From a virus: a stretch of DNA of 25,904 nucleotides. Positions 1 to 5,002 of this stretch are shown here, one piece after another. Every line of letters starts with the position of its first letter. Positions within the stretch are counted from its first letter, which is position 1. The notes under the pieces are model-generated. The model was not told the origin of the DNA. It saw only the letters and a program-made list of their open reading frames with translations, and searched no databases. The stretch covers positions 1 to 25,904 of the IMG/VR virus record IMGVR_UViG_3300024352_000322. One strand, given 5' to 3'. The position numbers and the translations under genes were made by a program.

Positions 1-76
1 GATAGCCATCGTAGTGGCAGTAGACGCTTTTGCAGACATCGCCGTGCATGACAGCTACTCGTGAACGTGTTCCCAT
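1..76 (-). CDS. Small phage protein, 3' part beyond the window edge
   Basis: Only the first 25 codons are inside the window, starting MGTRSRVAVMHGDVCKSVYC. The ATG at 76 has an AGGAG ribosome binding site about 8 nt upstream and a perfect sigma70 promoter at 109-137. The N-terminus resembles a small protein of unknown function found in many tailed phages, in which 'GTRSR.AV.HGD..KSVYCH.DGY' is the conserved opening; that comparison is from memory. No function can be assigned. Confidence 0.7.
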   Translation of the reverse strand, partial: MGTRSRVAVMHGDVCKSVYCHYDGY

Positions 77-108
77 GTTTCGCTCCTAGGTTGTTTAAAC
101 AAGTGTGT

Positions 109-137
109 ATTATACTGCCAAATGGGGTTGTTGTCAA
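109..137 (-). promoter_or_regulatory. Perfect sigma70 promoter for the leftmost gene
   Basis: Reading the minus strand, TTGACA (137-132) is followed by exactly 17 nt and TATAAT (114-109), a full consensus match. Predicted transcription start is near 102, giving a leader of about 26 nt that contains AGGAG. The -35 box lies in the 7-bp inverted repeat GGGGTTG/CAACCCC (124-130 and 135-141), just after the stop codon of the gene ending at 150, so the dyad could be a weak terminator or an operator. Confidence 0.85.
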
Positions 138-149
138 CCCCTGTTGTTG

Positions 150-518
150 TTAATCTACGTAATGCACGTCTTTAAAGCTCTCATAGCCAAACTTAGCTTC
201 CCAGCTAGCAATAAACTCAGCGCCTACGTCCAAGCTCACGTAGTTGTCTCCCTGCATACCCTGCTCGCTGTAGCACAAGTCTACCGCAAGCCCACGCTCC
301 TTAATAACTTTTTGCAGTTCGCCATAAAAGTTTTCGTCAGTGTAAATTAAGCCATCTATGTTAACGTCCCACGTGCCTGTGTCAAAATATACACGCAGTT
401 CGCCAAAGTCCTTGTCCTCTGCAACATAGCCCAGCTCCATGTGCGTTACCAGCACGTCAGCCTGTGTAGTGCTCCAAAGCCCAGTGCCTGCTGTGTGCAA
501 AATTTCGTTTACCTGCAT
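150..518 (-). CDS. Conserved phage protein of unknown function (122 aa)
   Basis: A 122-residue soluble, acidic protein. The segment 'DGLIYTDENFYGEL' near residue 55 and 'YSEQGMQGDNYVSLDVG' near residue 83 resemble a small conserved family of phage proteins of unknown function (recalled, not searched). No catalytic motif, signal peptide or membrane segment is seen. The ATG at 518 is preceded by AGGAG in the leader AGGAGCGAAACT, almost identical to the leader of the gene starting at 76, so the two were probably set up for the same expression. It has its own perfect promoter at 551-579. Confidence 0.8.
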   Translation of the reverse strand: MQVNEILHTAGTGLWSTTQADVLVTHMELGYVAEDKDFGELRVYFDTGTWDVNIDGLIYTDENFYGELQKVIKERGLAVDLCYSEQGMQGDNYVSLDVGAEFIASWEAKFGYESFKDVHYVD

Positions 519-550
519 AGTTTCGCTCCTATTGCTGTTTAAGTGTTTGT

Positions 551-579
551 ATTATAGCGCACTCTAGCCAAATTGTCAA
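551..579 (-). promoter_or_regulatory. Perfect sigma70 promoter within an operator-like dyad
   Basis: TTGACA (579-574), 17 nt, TATAAT (556-551) on the minus strand, driving the gene at 150-518. The promoter sits in an inverted repeat: TTATAGCGC (552-560) against GCGCTATAA (587-595), with inner CTAG (564-567) against CTAG (580-583). One arm covers the -10 box and the other lies just upstream of -35, the arrangement expected of a repressor operator, though no repressor is identified here. Confidence 0.85.
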
Positions 580-615
580 CTAGTATGCGCTATAACCCTA
601 CACTAGAGTCAACTT

Positions 616-921
616 CTACATAGTCCAGTAGAGCTCTGAGCTAGGGTCGCAGCAGCGTGGGGTGTTAACGCTTTGGGTGAACTCTTGCCCCGTCATCAAG
701 TTACGCCGAGTCACACGCTGCTCTATCACTGAATGATACCATGCTGCTTCCGCAGCGGCCATCCAAAACAGGGGGTCATCTTCGTCAGCATTGCTGCCCG
801 GCACGTAGGGAAAGTGTTGCGCATACTTCTTATGGGCCCTGGTGATAGCTGCTTGTGCAGCTGGGTGGGTCTTGTAGCTCTTAACTATGGCAGATGAACG
901 CTTGTCATAGACATACCACAT
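616..921 (-). CDS. Small phage protein of unknown function (101 aa)
   Basis: The 101-residue product begins MWYVYDKRSSAIVKSYKTHPAA, with residues 1-35 reading like a short beta-hairpin followed by an Ala-rich helix. The pattern '(Y)VYDK...V..YKT..AA..A' is shared in outline with the gene at 2878-3159, so the two may be distant paralogues. Its ATG is 2 nt downstream of the stop of the 924-1244 gene, and the ribosome binding site GAGGAG lies inside that gene's last codons, so they form a two-gene operon driven from 1254-1282. No function is recognised. Confidence 0.7.
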   Translation of the reverse strand: MWYVYDKRSSAIVKSYKTHPAAQAAITRAHKKYAQHFPYVPGSNADEDDPLFWMAAAEAAWYHSVIEQRVTRRNLMTGQEFTQSVNTPRCCDPSSELYWTM

Positions 922-923
922 GT

Positions 924-1244
924 TTAGTCTCCTCGGGTGTCAGTGTTTAAATTTGGACGAAGCTCGCGACGCAGTTCTACTTCACGACGATGTGCCGCAG
1001 CCTTGCCTCGGATGATTTCATGCACGATGATTTCGATGTCATCTTTTGATGCTAGCTCGCGCAGTGCTGAGCACAGGGCCCAGTTCTTGAACTCTGTTTT
1101 GGCACGATAGAAGTGCTTGGCTGCTCGTGCGCGAACTGACTTATTAATAGTAGTCTCAGTCTTGGCAGTGACGCCAATGTAGTTGCCCTGCGGAACACGC
1201 AGTTCGTAGATGATGTGATTGCGATCGTTTCGTTTAGCTCTCAT
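924..1244 (-). CDS. GIY-YIG-like small protein (106 aa)
   Basis: The 106-residue protein has 'IYELRVPQGNYIGVT' at about residues 11-25, matching the two GIY-YIG strands with the second written as YIG. It is followed by Arg and His residues (VRARAAKH), a late Glu ('VELRREL') and a C-terminal 'RPNLNT', in the order expected for a stand-alone GIY-YIG nuclease fold. Such small phage proteins may be active or inactive endonucleases. A longer in-frame start at 1286 is rejected because the perfect promoter at 1254-1282 would lie inside the coding sequence; the ATG at 1244 begins about 3 nt after the predicted transcription start, so the mRNA is nearly leaderless. Confidence 0.65.
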   Translation of the reverse strand: MRAKRNDRNHIIYELRVPQGNYIGVTAKTETTINKSVRARAAKHFYRAKTEFKNWALCSALRELASKDDIEIIVHEIIRGKAAAHRREVELRRELRPNLNTDTRGD

Positions 1245-1253
1245 AGTTTTAAT

Positions 1254-1282
1254 ATTATAGCACCATGGAGCCAAAATGTCAA
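1254..1282 (-). promoter_or_regulatory. Perfect sigma70 promoter, nearly leaderless transcript
   Basis: TTGACA (1282-1277), 17 nt, TATAAT (1259-1254) on the minus strand. Only 9 nt separate the -10 box from the ATG at 1244, so the predicted leader is about 3 nt (ACT). The spacer shares TTTGGCT and GTGC with the promoter at 551-579, suggesting duplicated promoters. Confidence 0.85.
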
Positions 1283-1318
1283 CCAAAATTGCCTATAGTT
1301 GACTCAGCTGTAGGGTTT

Positions 1319-1456
1319 CTAGCGTATGGCCCACAGGATCAGCACTGCTGCGCACATGATGATGCCCGCGATGACCCCCAGCTGCTGTATGGGCCACAGC
1401 TCGTGAAACCAACGTTTGAAGTCGTCTAGGGGGTCTAGGGGGTTGGGCTGTCTCAT
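1319..1456 (-). CDS. Small single-pass membrane protein (45 aa)
   Basis: This 45-codon gene starts MRQPNPLDPLDDFKRWF and ends in a hydrophobic stretch of about 20 residues (LGVIAGIIMCAAVLILWAI) followed by Arg and the stop. That suggests one membrane helix with a Pro/Asp-rich N-terminal tail. A GAGAG ribosome binding site lies 6 nt before the ATG. It follows the three tRNA genes on the same strand and may be co-transcribed with them. It could act at the host membrane, for example in superinfection exclusion or lysis timing, but nothing in the sequence decides this. Confidence 0.6.
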   Translation of the reverse strand: MRQPNPLDPLDDFKRWFHELWPIQQLGVIAGIIMCAAVLILWAIR

Positions 1457-1495
1457 CACGGTCTCTCACTGTGCTGCGCTGCTGCTGTTGTTGGG

Positions 1496-1580
1496 TGGTA
1501 GGACCGACCGGAATCGAACCGGTATGCATTGCTGCGAGGGATTTTAAGTCCCTTGTGTCTACCTATTTCACCACGGTCCC
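1496..1580 (-). tRNA. tRNA-Leu (anticodon UAA)
   Basis: On the minus strand the acceptor stem GGGACCG pairs with CGGTCCT. The anticodon stem AGGGA/TCCCT encloses CTTAAAA (anticodon TAA), a long variable arm follows as in class II tRNAs, and the T-arm is ACCGG-TTCGATT-CCGGT. A discriminator A and an encoded CCA (1498-1496) complete the molecule. It reads UUA, an AT-rich codon used often in this window. Confidence 0.95.
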
Positions 1581-1595
1581 ACATGCTGCTGTATC

Positions 1596-1672
1596 TGGCC
1601 ACGCCTAAGGGATTCGAACCCCTGACCCACAGCTTAGAAGGCTGTTGCTCTATCCAACTGAGCTAAGGCGTG
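1596..1672 (-). tRNA. tRNA-Arg (anticodon UCU)
   Basis: The acceptor CACGCCT/AGGCGTG is fully paired. The D-arm is GCTC...GAGC, the anticodon stem ACAGC/GCTGT encloses CTTCTAA (anticodon TCT), and the T-loop is TTCGAAT. Discriminator G is followed by an encoded CCA. It reads AGA, a frequent codon in the neighbouring genes. Confidence 0.95.
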
Positions 1673-1676
1673 AATT

Positions 1677-1754
<78 letters not shown>

Positions 1755-1768
1755 TGTAACTAGTGTAA

Positions 1769-2095
1769 TTAATCCTCTCTTGGGTGCGGTTGGTTAACTT
1801 CTGGATCCCACAGTGCTGCACGTTGCTGCTGTCCTGCTGCGACGAATCTGTGTAGATCTTCCATTCTTTCCTGGAACACCTCCGGGCTAGCTGCTGCTAC
1901 ACGCTGCATGTCCCAATCACCGGGATAGTGACGCAGCGCCCCGCGAGCACGATCACGTATACCTGAGGCCACTCTGGGAGTCATTTTGGGGTCACAGAGC
2001 TCTTCCAGCAGCCTACGTGCCTGCTGCACAGCTCTGTATCGTTCATCTGGTAATGTCAACTCTCTGCTCCTTGCCAAAGCTCTTTTCTTAAGCAT
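1769..2095 (-). CDS. BPSL0761-like phage protein (108 aa)
   Basis: The stretch 'LTLPDERYRAVQQARRLL' (residues 14-31), 'PRVASGIRDRARGALRHYP' and then 'W..QR.A...PEVF' follow the layout of a small family seen in phages and prophages and annotated, as I recall, as BPSL0761 family; its role is unknown. It is all-helical and Arg-rich, compatible with nucleic-acid or protein binding. The ATG at 2095 is exactly 6 nt downstream of a perfect TATAAT, so the mRNA should start at the A of the start codon and be leaderless. The three tRNA genes follow immediately downstream on the same strand. Confidence 0.7.
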   Translation of the reverse strand: MLKKRALARSRELTLPDERYRAVQQARRLLEELCDPKMTPRVASGIRDRARGALRHYPGDWDMQRVAAASPEVFQERMEDLHRFVAAGQQQRAALWDPEVNQPHPRED

Positions 2096-2101
2096 GAGTC
2101 T

Positions 2102-2130
2102 ATTATACGATCATTTTGACCCTTTGTCAA
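2102..2130 (-). promoter_or_regulatory. Perfect sigma70 promoter, leaderless transcript
   Basis: TTGACA (2130-2125), 17 nt, TATAAT (2107-2102). Six nucleotides (AGACTC) separate the -10 box from the ATG at 2095, placing the expected +1 on the A of ATG. The promoter lies in the 3' end of the upstream gene (2111-2338) and directly abuts the 11-bp repeat GGCCCCGCTGC (2141-2131). It probably also transcribes the tRNA cluster. Confidence 0.85.
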
Positions 2131-2338
2131 GCAGCGGGGCCGCCTTTTGGCTAGCTTGATCACGTATACGAGTGTAGATATCCCAATTGCGACTGTCCCG
2201 CCATATCATCTCCGCACAGCAGCGAGCTAGAAAGCCCGTGGCCCATATGAATGCCAGATGCCGTTCGCGATGTGTATAGGGATTTAGTTCAGAGATATCA
2301 CGCAGGATCCGATCAGCTAGTTCACGAGTGTTAGTCAT
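2111..2338 (-). CDS. Small protein of unknown function (75 aa)
   Basis: Starting at the ATG at 2338 (MTNTRELADRILRDI...), the 75-residue product is mostly helical, with a Trp/Cys-containing middle (FIWATGFLARCCAEMIW). The reading frame is open further upstream, but that would overlap the small membrane protein gene at 2365-2514, so the short form is preferred. A TAAGG lies about 13 nt upstream, a weak ribosome binding site. It contains the next promoter and one 11-bp repeat in its 3' end. No family is recognised. Confidence 0.5.
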   Translation of the reverse strand: MTNTRELADRILRDISELNPYTHRERHLAFIWATGFLARCCAEMIWRDSRNWDIYTRIRDQASQKAAPLLDKGSK

Positions 2339-2364
2339 TGTGTGTGTAACCTTAGCAGCGGGGC

Positions 2365-2514
2365 CTACAGGGCAAACGCTATGTATAGCATCAGATAACA
2401 GATCACAGCCAATTGTGCATTGACTCTGTCCTGCCACGAGTCACTAGTCAGTGCCCAGTATACTAGTAGAGTGAATAAAGGCACAGAGGCCAAGAATAAT
2501 ATAGTAGTGATCAC
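2365..2514 (-). CDS. Small two-helix membrane protein (49 aa), GTG start
   Basis: A 49-codon frame starts with GTG at 2514, preceded by the ribosome binding site GGGAGCGAACT, which resembles the AGGAGCGAAAC leaders of the genes at 76 and 518. The product has two hydrophobic segments, ITTILFLASVPLFTLLVYWA (residues 2-21) and LAVICYLMLYIAFAL (35-49), joined by the polar loop TSDSWQDRVNAQ, and it ends at the membrane edge. The codon order and hydrophobicity argue against chance. The stop TAG runs into an 11-bp GGCCCCGCTGC repeat. Function unknown; a holin-like or exclusion role is only a guess. Confidence 0.55.
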   Translation of the reverse strand: MITTILFLASVPLFTLLVYWALTSDSWQDRVNAQLAVICYLMLYIAFAL

Positions 2515-2690
2515 AGTTCGCTCCCGTGTATACTATACTTATACAGTGACTAGACCGTAGATGATCACGTTTTCAACGCAGCGGGGCCGGTAGATCTCTA
2601 CAGGGAAATGGTGGAAAACTGATCGTTTGAGCAGAGTAGAGTCTAGAATTTCATACAGTAGAGAATCGTCAGGTCGGTGGTAGGAGAGGC

Positions 2691-2780
2691 TTAGCTAAAA
2701 TACCACACAATTCCACACTTTTTCACACTTTTTTGCACTTTGTGGTATCCCCTACCCCCACTATAGATGTCTATACGCAT
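2691..2780 (-). CDS. Possible 29-aa micro-ORF
   Basis: An ATG at 2780 follows AGGAG with 7-nt spacing and opens a 29-codon frame (MRIDIYSGGRGYHKV...). The ribosome binding site is good, but the length is small and much of it is encoded by the CACACTTTTT repeats, so it could be accidental. Confidence 0.2.
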   Translation of the reverse strand: MRIDIYSGGRGYHKVQKSVKKCGIVWYFS

Positions 2781-2832
2781 GCCACTACTCCTAGTCCGAT
2801 CAGTAAATCACACTTTTTGCTACTTACTGATC
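2700..2832. repeat. Iterated CACACTTTTT with two inverted repeats
   Basis: CACACTTTTT occurs at 2714-2723, 2724-2733 and 2809-2818, with a related GCACTTT at 2735-2741. The first pair lies in the loop of ATACCACA (2700-2707) and TGTGGTAT (2741-2748). The third lies in the loop of the perfect 9-bp pair GATCAGTAA (2798-2806) and TTACTGATC (2824-2832). The 2515-2867 stretch has no convincing gene apart from the micro-ORF, so this looks like a regulatory or replication site. Confidence 0.55.
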
Positions 2833-2877
2833 ACGCACACACGCACACACGTATACGCACAACTCACGCAGCGGGGC

Positions 2878-3159
2878 CTAGGAGTCGTCCTCGCTCTGCG
2901 AGAGACTCCCTACAGTTAAATCCTCTGTGTCTACAGTATCTTCTATGATCACATACGTAGCAGTCTCTACGGTGCCGTTGGCCAGCTGGCATTGTTCTGC
3001 TTCCCAATTGTCCCCTATGCACACACGCTCTATACGATCTTGAAAGCCCAAATGCGAGTTACGAGCACGTTGGGCGATTCGAGCGCCAGCTCGAGTCTTA
3101 TAGTAACGAACTCGTTCTTCAGAGTCTTTGTGCACCAAATAGTAAACAGTCTTTTGCAT
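2878..3159 (-). CDS. Small phage protein of unknown function (93 aa)
   Basis: The product begins MQKTVYYLVHKDSEERVRYYKT and has a very acidic C-terminus (DTVDTEDL...SQSEDDS). The N-terminal hairpin followed by 'YYKTRAGARIAQRAR' parallels the gene at 616-921 (SYKTHPAAQAAITRAH), suggesting paralogy. There is no Shine-Dalgarno sequence within the predicted transcript: a late-type box TTTAAATA (3172-3165) stands exactly 5 nt before the ATG, so the mRNA may be leaderless. It is divergent from the gene starting at 3213. Function unknown. Confidence 0.65.
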   Translation of the reverse strand: MQKTVYYLVHKDSEERVRYYKTRAGARIAQRARNSHLGFQDRIERVCIGDNWEAEQCQLANGTVETATYVIIEDTVDTEDLTVGSLSQSEDDS

Positions 3160-3164
3160 ACTGA

Positions 3165-3172
3165 TATTTAAA
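3165..3172 (-). promoter_or_regulatory. Late-type promoter box, leaderless position
   Basis: TTTAAATA on the minus strand matches T4 late TATAAATA at 7 of 8 positions and ends 5 nt before the ATG at 3159. In T4 the box spans -13 to -6, so +1 would be the A of ATG. Confidence 0.5.
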
Positions 3173-3199
3173 CCTCTCGGGTCTTTAGACCCTGATTAC

Positions 3200-3207
3200 T
3201 GTAAATA
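3200..3207 (+). promoter_or_regulatory. Late-type promoter box, leaderless position
   Basis: TGTAAATA (7 of 8 match to TATAAATA) ends 5 nt before the ATG at 3213, placing +1 on the start codon. It stands back to back with the minus-strand box at 3165-3172. A small palindrome GGGTCT/AGACCC (3179-3192) lies between them. Confidence 0.5.
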
Positions 3208-3212
3208 ATTCT

Positions 3213-3401
3213 ATGTATACACTCAACTATGACCATCAGCAGTTGGATCGCTTACAGGATAGGATACGGGTAGGACAGCCAATTCGTATCATACACATAC
3301 TCTGGGACTACTCAGACGGCTTTTCAACTCATTGGGAAGATCGATACATAGTCATAATAGACTGTGATCCTGAGACTTATACTTTACTATGCTTGATATA
3401 A
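3213..3401 (+). CDS. Small protein of unknown function (62 aa)
   Basis: A 62-residue protein (MYTLNYDHQQLDRLQDRI...) with an N-terminal amphipathic helix and then strand-rich, Ile/Asp-rich sequence. No family is recognised. There is no Shine-Dalgarno sequence; the start sits 5 nt after a late-type box. Its 3' end overlaps the next gene by 13 nt in another frame. Confidence 0.5.
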   Translation: MYTLNYDHQQLDRLQDRIRVGQPIRIIHILWDYSDGFSTHWEDRYIVIIDCDPETYTLLCLI

Positions 3402-3601
3402 AGTTATTCTGTTATCGTTACCATCCATTTGAACAGTTAGCCTACGATGAAGAAGCTGTTTGGCGAGATATACAAGCATGGGGAGGTTGGATGAGTATCA
3501 GAGGAGATTGCATAGACTTCTTTGTGCCCTGTGAGTATATTAGTTTTTTTCTACTCAAGTATCCGGAACTCTCACGTCAACCTGCACTAGACTACGTATA
3601 G
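3389..3601 (+). CDS. Small protein of unknown function (70 aa)
   Basis: A 70-residue product with many aromatic residues ('VWRDIQAWGGWMSIRGDCIDFFVPCEYISFFLL' spans its middle and was judged protein-like). It starts inside the end of the previous gene, suggesting translational coupling since no ribosome binding site is visible. No known motif, signal or clear membrane helix. After it, 3602-3699 has no gene: it holds GC-rich hairpins and a late-type box. Confidence 0.5.
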   Translation: MLDIKLFCYRYHPFEQLAYDEEAVWRDIQAWGGWMSIRGDCIDFFVPCEYISFFLLKYPELSRQPALDYV

Positions 3602-3672
3602 TTATATGCGTAGATAATTATTCAAATTCCCTACACACAATCTGCGCTGCGCTTCGCGCTAAAAAATTTGCG

Positions 3673-3688
3673 CTGCCCCTCCGGGCAG
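3673..3688. other. Strong 6-bp hairpin before a late-type box
   Basis: CTGCCC (3673-3678) pairs with GGGCAG (3683-3688) around the loop CTCC. A second GC-rich stem-like stretch (GCGCTTCGCGC) lies about 20 nt upstream, separated by AAAAAATTT. No T-tract directly follows either hairpin on either strand, so it is not a classic terminator. It may insulate the next transcription unit. Confidence 0.45.
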
Positions 3689-3694
3689 TAAATA
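3687..3694 (+). promoter_or_regulatory. Late-type promoter box, leaderless position
   Basis: AGTAAATA keeps the core TAAATA (6 of 8 to TATAAATA) and ends exactly 5 nt before the ATG at 3700. The downstream gene has no Shine-Dalgarno sequence. Confidence 0.45.
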
Positions 3695-3699
3695 CTCTG

Positions 3700-4359
3700 A
3701 TGACCTACTCTCAATTACTAGCCTTTGGTTGCAGTCACGTTGCGGGCTGCGAGTTGATTCCTATGCCTCCTCAGTGGTTCGCAGACTATGACAGTCAGTG
3801 TAAGCCTCTCAGCTTTAGCAATCAGATCGCGGATCGTTTAGGAATTCCCTGTGCAAATTGGGCCATGAGCGGAGGCTCAAATGCTCGCACACTGAGATTG
3901 CTGGCTCGTGAACTAGCAGCATTGAGTCCCAGCATCGTGATCGTAGGCTGGACCTATACAGATCGCTCAGAGTGCTATTGGCCTGATCCAGGGCAGTGGC
4001 CCTCTAGAGATCAGGATCTTTATCTGCAATTGGGCTCACAGTGGCTGGACATGCCTGACTGTGACACCGCAGCTAATCGTGCTTACATACAGCACATATG
4101 GAGACCCAATCCTACACTGGCCACTCTGCATCGTTGCGCTCAGGCTCTGTGTCTGCAAGGTGGACATCAGCTCATAGAACTGATCATGACTGACGAACCC
4201 GATCTTGACACACCCTGGGCACTGAGCATAGAGGGCAGACCGAACTATCCGCAGTGGCTGAGAGATCGAGGCTTTGCCTGTGGTCCTTGGGGTCACGGAC
4301 TTGAAGACGCTCATGAAGCTTTGGCTGATCTGTTGGTCAAAGCGGTGCAGGTAGAATAA
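3700..4359 (+). CDS. SGNH-hydrolase-like phage protein (219 aa)
   Basis: The opening 'LLAFGCSHVAGCEL' (residues 6-19) has the GxS nucleophile block I, 'NWAMSGGSNARTLR' (52-65) resembles the block III region with GGSN, and the C-terminal 'EDAHEALADLL' supplies a D-x-H pair as in block V of SGNH/GDSL hydrolases. This fits a family annotated in phages, as I recall, as DUF6071/SGNH. Usual activities are esterase or deacetylase; a role on host surface polysaccharide is possible but unproven. It has no signal peptide. It starts the plus-strand run that continues with the lipoprotein gene 8 nt later. Confidence 0.75.
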   Translation: MTYSQLLAFGCSHVAGCELIPMPPQWFADYDSQCKPLSFSNQIADRLGIPCANWAMSGGSNARTLRLLARELAALSPSIVIVGWTYTDRSECYWPDPGQWPSRDQDLYLQLGSQWLDMPDCDTAANRAYIQHIWRPNPTLATLHRCAQALCLQGGHQLIELIMTDEPDLDTPWALSIEGRPNYPQWLRDRGFACGPWGHGLEDAHEALADLLVKAVQVE

Positions 4360-4362
4360 ATA
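4355..4362 (+). promoter_or_regulatory. Late-type promoter box, leaderless position
   Basis: AATAAATA (7 of 8 match to TATAAATA) overlaps the stop codon of the SGNH-like gene and ends 5 nt before the ATG at 4368, placing +1 on the start codon. Confidence 0.5.
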
Positions 4363-4367
4363 ATAAC

Positions 4368-4769
4368 ATGAAGAAATTCTTTTTGATCATGATCTGCGCA
4401 CAGTTGTTATCAGGCTGTGCTGCCCTAAGCACAGTTCGGGGTTGGATCCCTTCATTCTGGGATGATAATCAATCAGCTAAGATCGTGGATGTTCAGCTCA
4501 GAGTGGATCGCATCAACTGTGATCAGCCACAGTTGGCACAGGCAGAGCGCATACGTGATGATCTTAGATGGTTTGAACTGTATTCTAACAGCAAGGGTTC
4601 TAGACAGGCAGATGTTCTGCGCTTGATCAAGCCCATGCAGGACACAGTGGATGATTGGTATCGGCGCAGTCTAGATCAGCAGGGCTCAAAGGGCTACTGT
4701 GAGATCAAAAAGAAGATACTGCAATCACAGAGTGAACGAGCTGCTTCTGCAGTTCTAGGGAGATTTTGA
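4368..4769 (+). CDS. Putative phage lipoprotein (133 aa)
   Basis: Residues 1-17 form a lipoprotein signal: KK, a hydrophobic core FFLIMICAQ and the lipobox LLSG-C, so Cys17 is the predicted lipidation site. The mature part is helical and polar, with 'DDLRWFELYSNSKGSRQADV' near residues 63-82 and a C-terminal Cys region (GYCEIKKKI). Residues 2-4 after Cys are AAL, which would not retain it in the inner membrane, so an outer-membrane periplasmic-face location is predicted. Possible roles include superinfection exclusion; an Rz1-type spanin is less likely because the protein is long and not Pro-rich. The stop overlaps the next start (TGATG). Confidence 0.7.
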   Translation: MKKFFLIMICAQLLSGCAALSTVRGWIPSFWDDNQSAKIVDVQLRVDRINCDQPQLAQAERIRDDLRWFELYSNSKGSRQADVLRLIKPMQDTVDDWYRRSLDQQGSKGYCEIKKKILQSQSERAASAVLGRF

Positions 4770-5002
4770 TGCGTGAACAATTAGAACAATTAGTGCATAC
4801 TGATCGAGCATGGTGCCAACAGCGAGCAGTCATGGCTCTGGAGATGCTCACACAATATGAGCAGGGTCAACTCACACAGAGTGAATTCGCAGAACTCATG
4901 CAGGATCTAGTTCGTTCAGATAGATTGGACGCAGAAGCCGATGATCTAGAGCTAAAAACACACTTAGTCATGGCCGTTTATGGAGCAGCGCAGTTAGTAT
5001 GA
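4769..5002 (+). CDS. Small helical acidic protein (77 aa)
   Basis: The ATG at 4769 overlaps the previous stop by one base (TGATG) and has AGGGAG upstream; an in-frame TTG one codon earlier is less likely. The product (MREQLEQLVHTDRAW...) is almost entirely helical and Glu/Gln-rich, with no recognised domain. It overlaps the next gene by 4 nt (ATGA), so 4368-5487 is one translationally coupled unit. Confidence 0.65.
   Translation: MREQLEQLVHTDRAWCQQRAVMALEMLTQYEQGQLTQSEFAELMQDLVRSDRLDAEADDLELKTHLVMAVYGAAQLV

Larger units (their letters stand above)
2131..2878 (-). repeat. Four copies of the 11-bp element GGCCCCGCTGC
   Basis: Identical copies on the minus strand lie at 2141-2131, 2365-2355, 2588-2578 and 2878-2868. 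Two begin at a TAG stop codon (genes 2365-2514 and 2878-3159, shared TAGGCCCCGCTGC). Two lie directly upstream of TTGACA or TTGAAA. The element is GC-rich in an AT-rich neighbourhood. It is not obviously coding-constrained and may be a regulatory or processing site. Confidence 0.6.

Noticed and set aside
1245-1286. Upstream extension of the GIY-YIG-like gene to 1286
   Set aside because: A perfect promoter lies inside it, so transcripts from that promoter could not encode the extra residues.
1293-1529. 78-codon minus-strand frame beginning in tRNA-Leu
   Set aside because: Its start lies inside the tRNA gene, its sequence is low-complexity (Gln, Arg, His runs), and a better 45-aa membrane-protein frame with a ribosome binding site covers the same bases in another frame.
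2700-2832. CRISPR array
   Set aside because: The repeats are only about 10 bp, irregularly spaced and partly in tandem, with no uniform spacers or cas genes.
2733-2948. 71-codon plus-strand frame rich in Thr, His and Pro
   Set aside because: It is generated by the CACA-type repeats and runs into the opposite-strand gene at 2878-3159; no ribosome binding site is seen.
3640-3690. GC-rich hairpins as a transcription terminator
   Set aside because: Neither hairpin is directly followed by a T-tract on either strand; kept only as a hairpin feature.
4036-4314. 92-codon minus-strand frame inside the SGNH-like gene
   Set aside because: The plus-strand gene has recognised motifs over this stretch; the opposite frame has no ribosome binding site or protein-like features.
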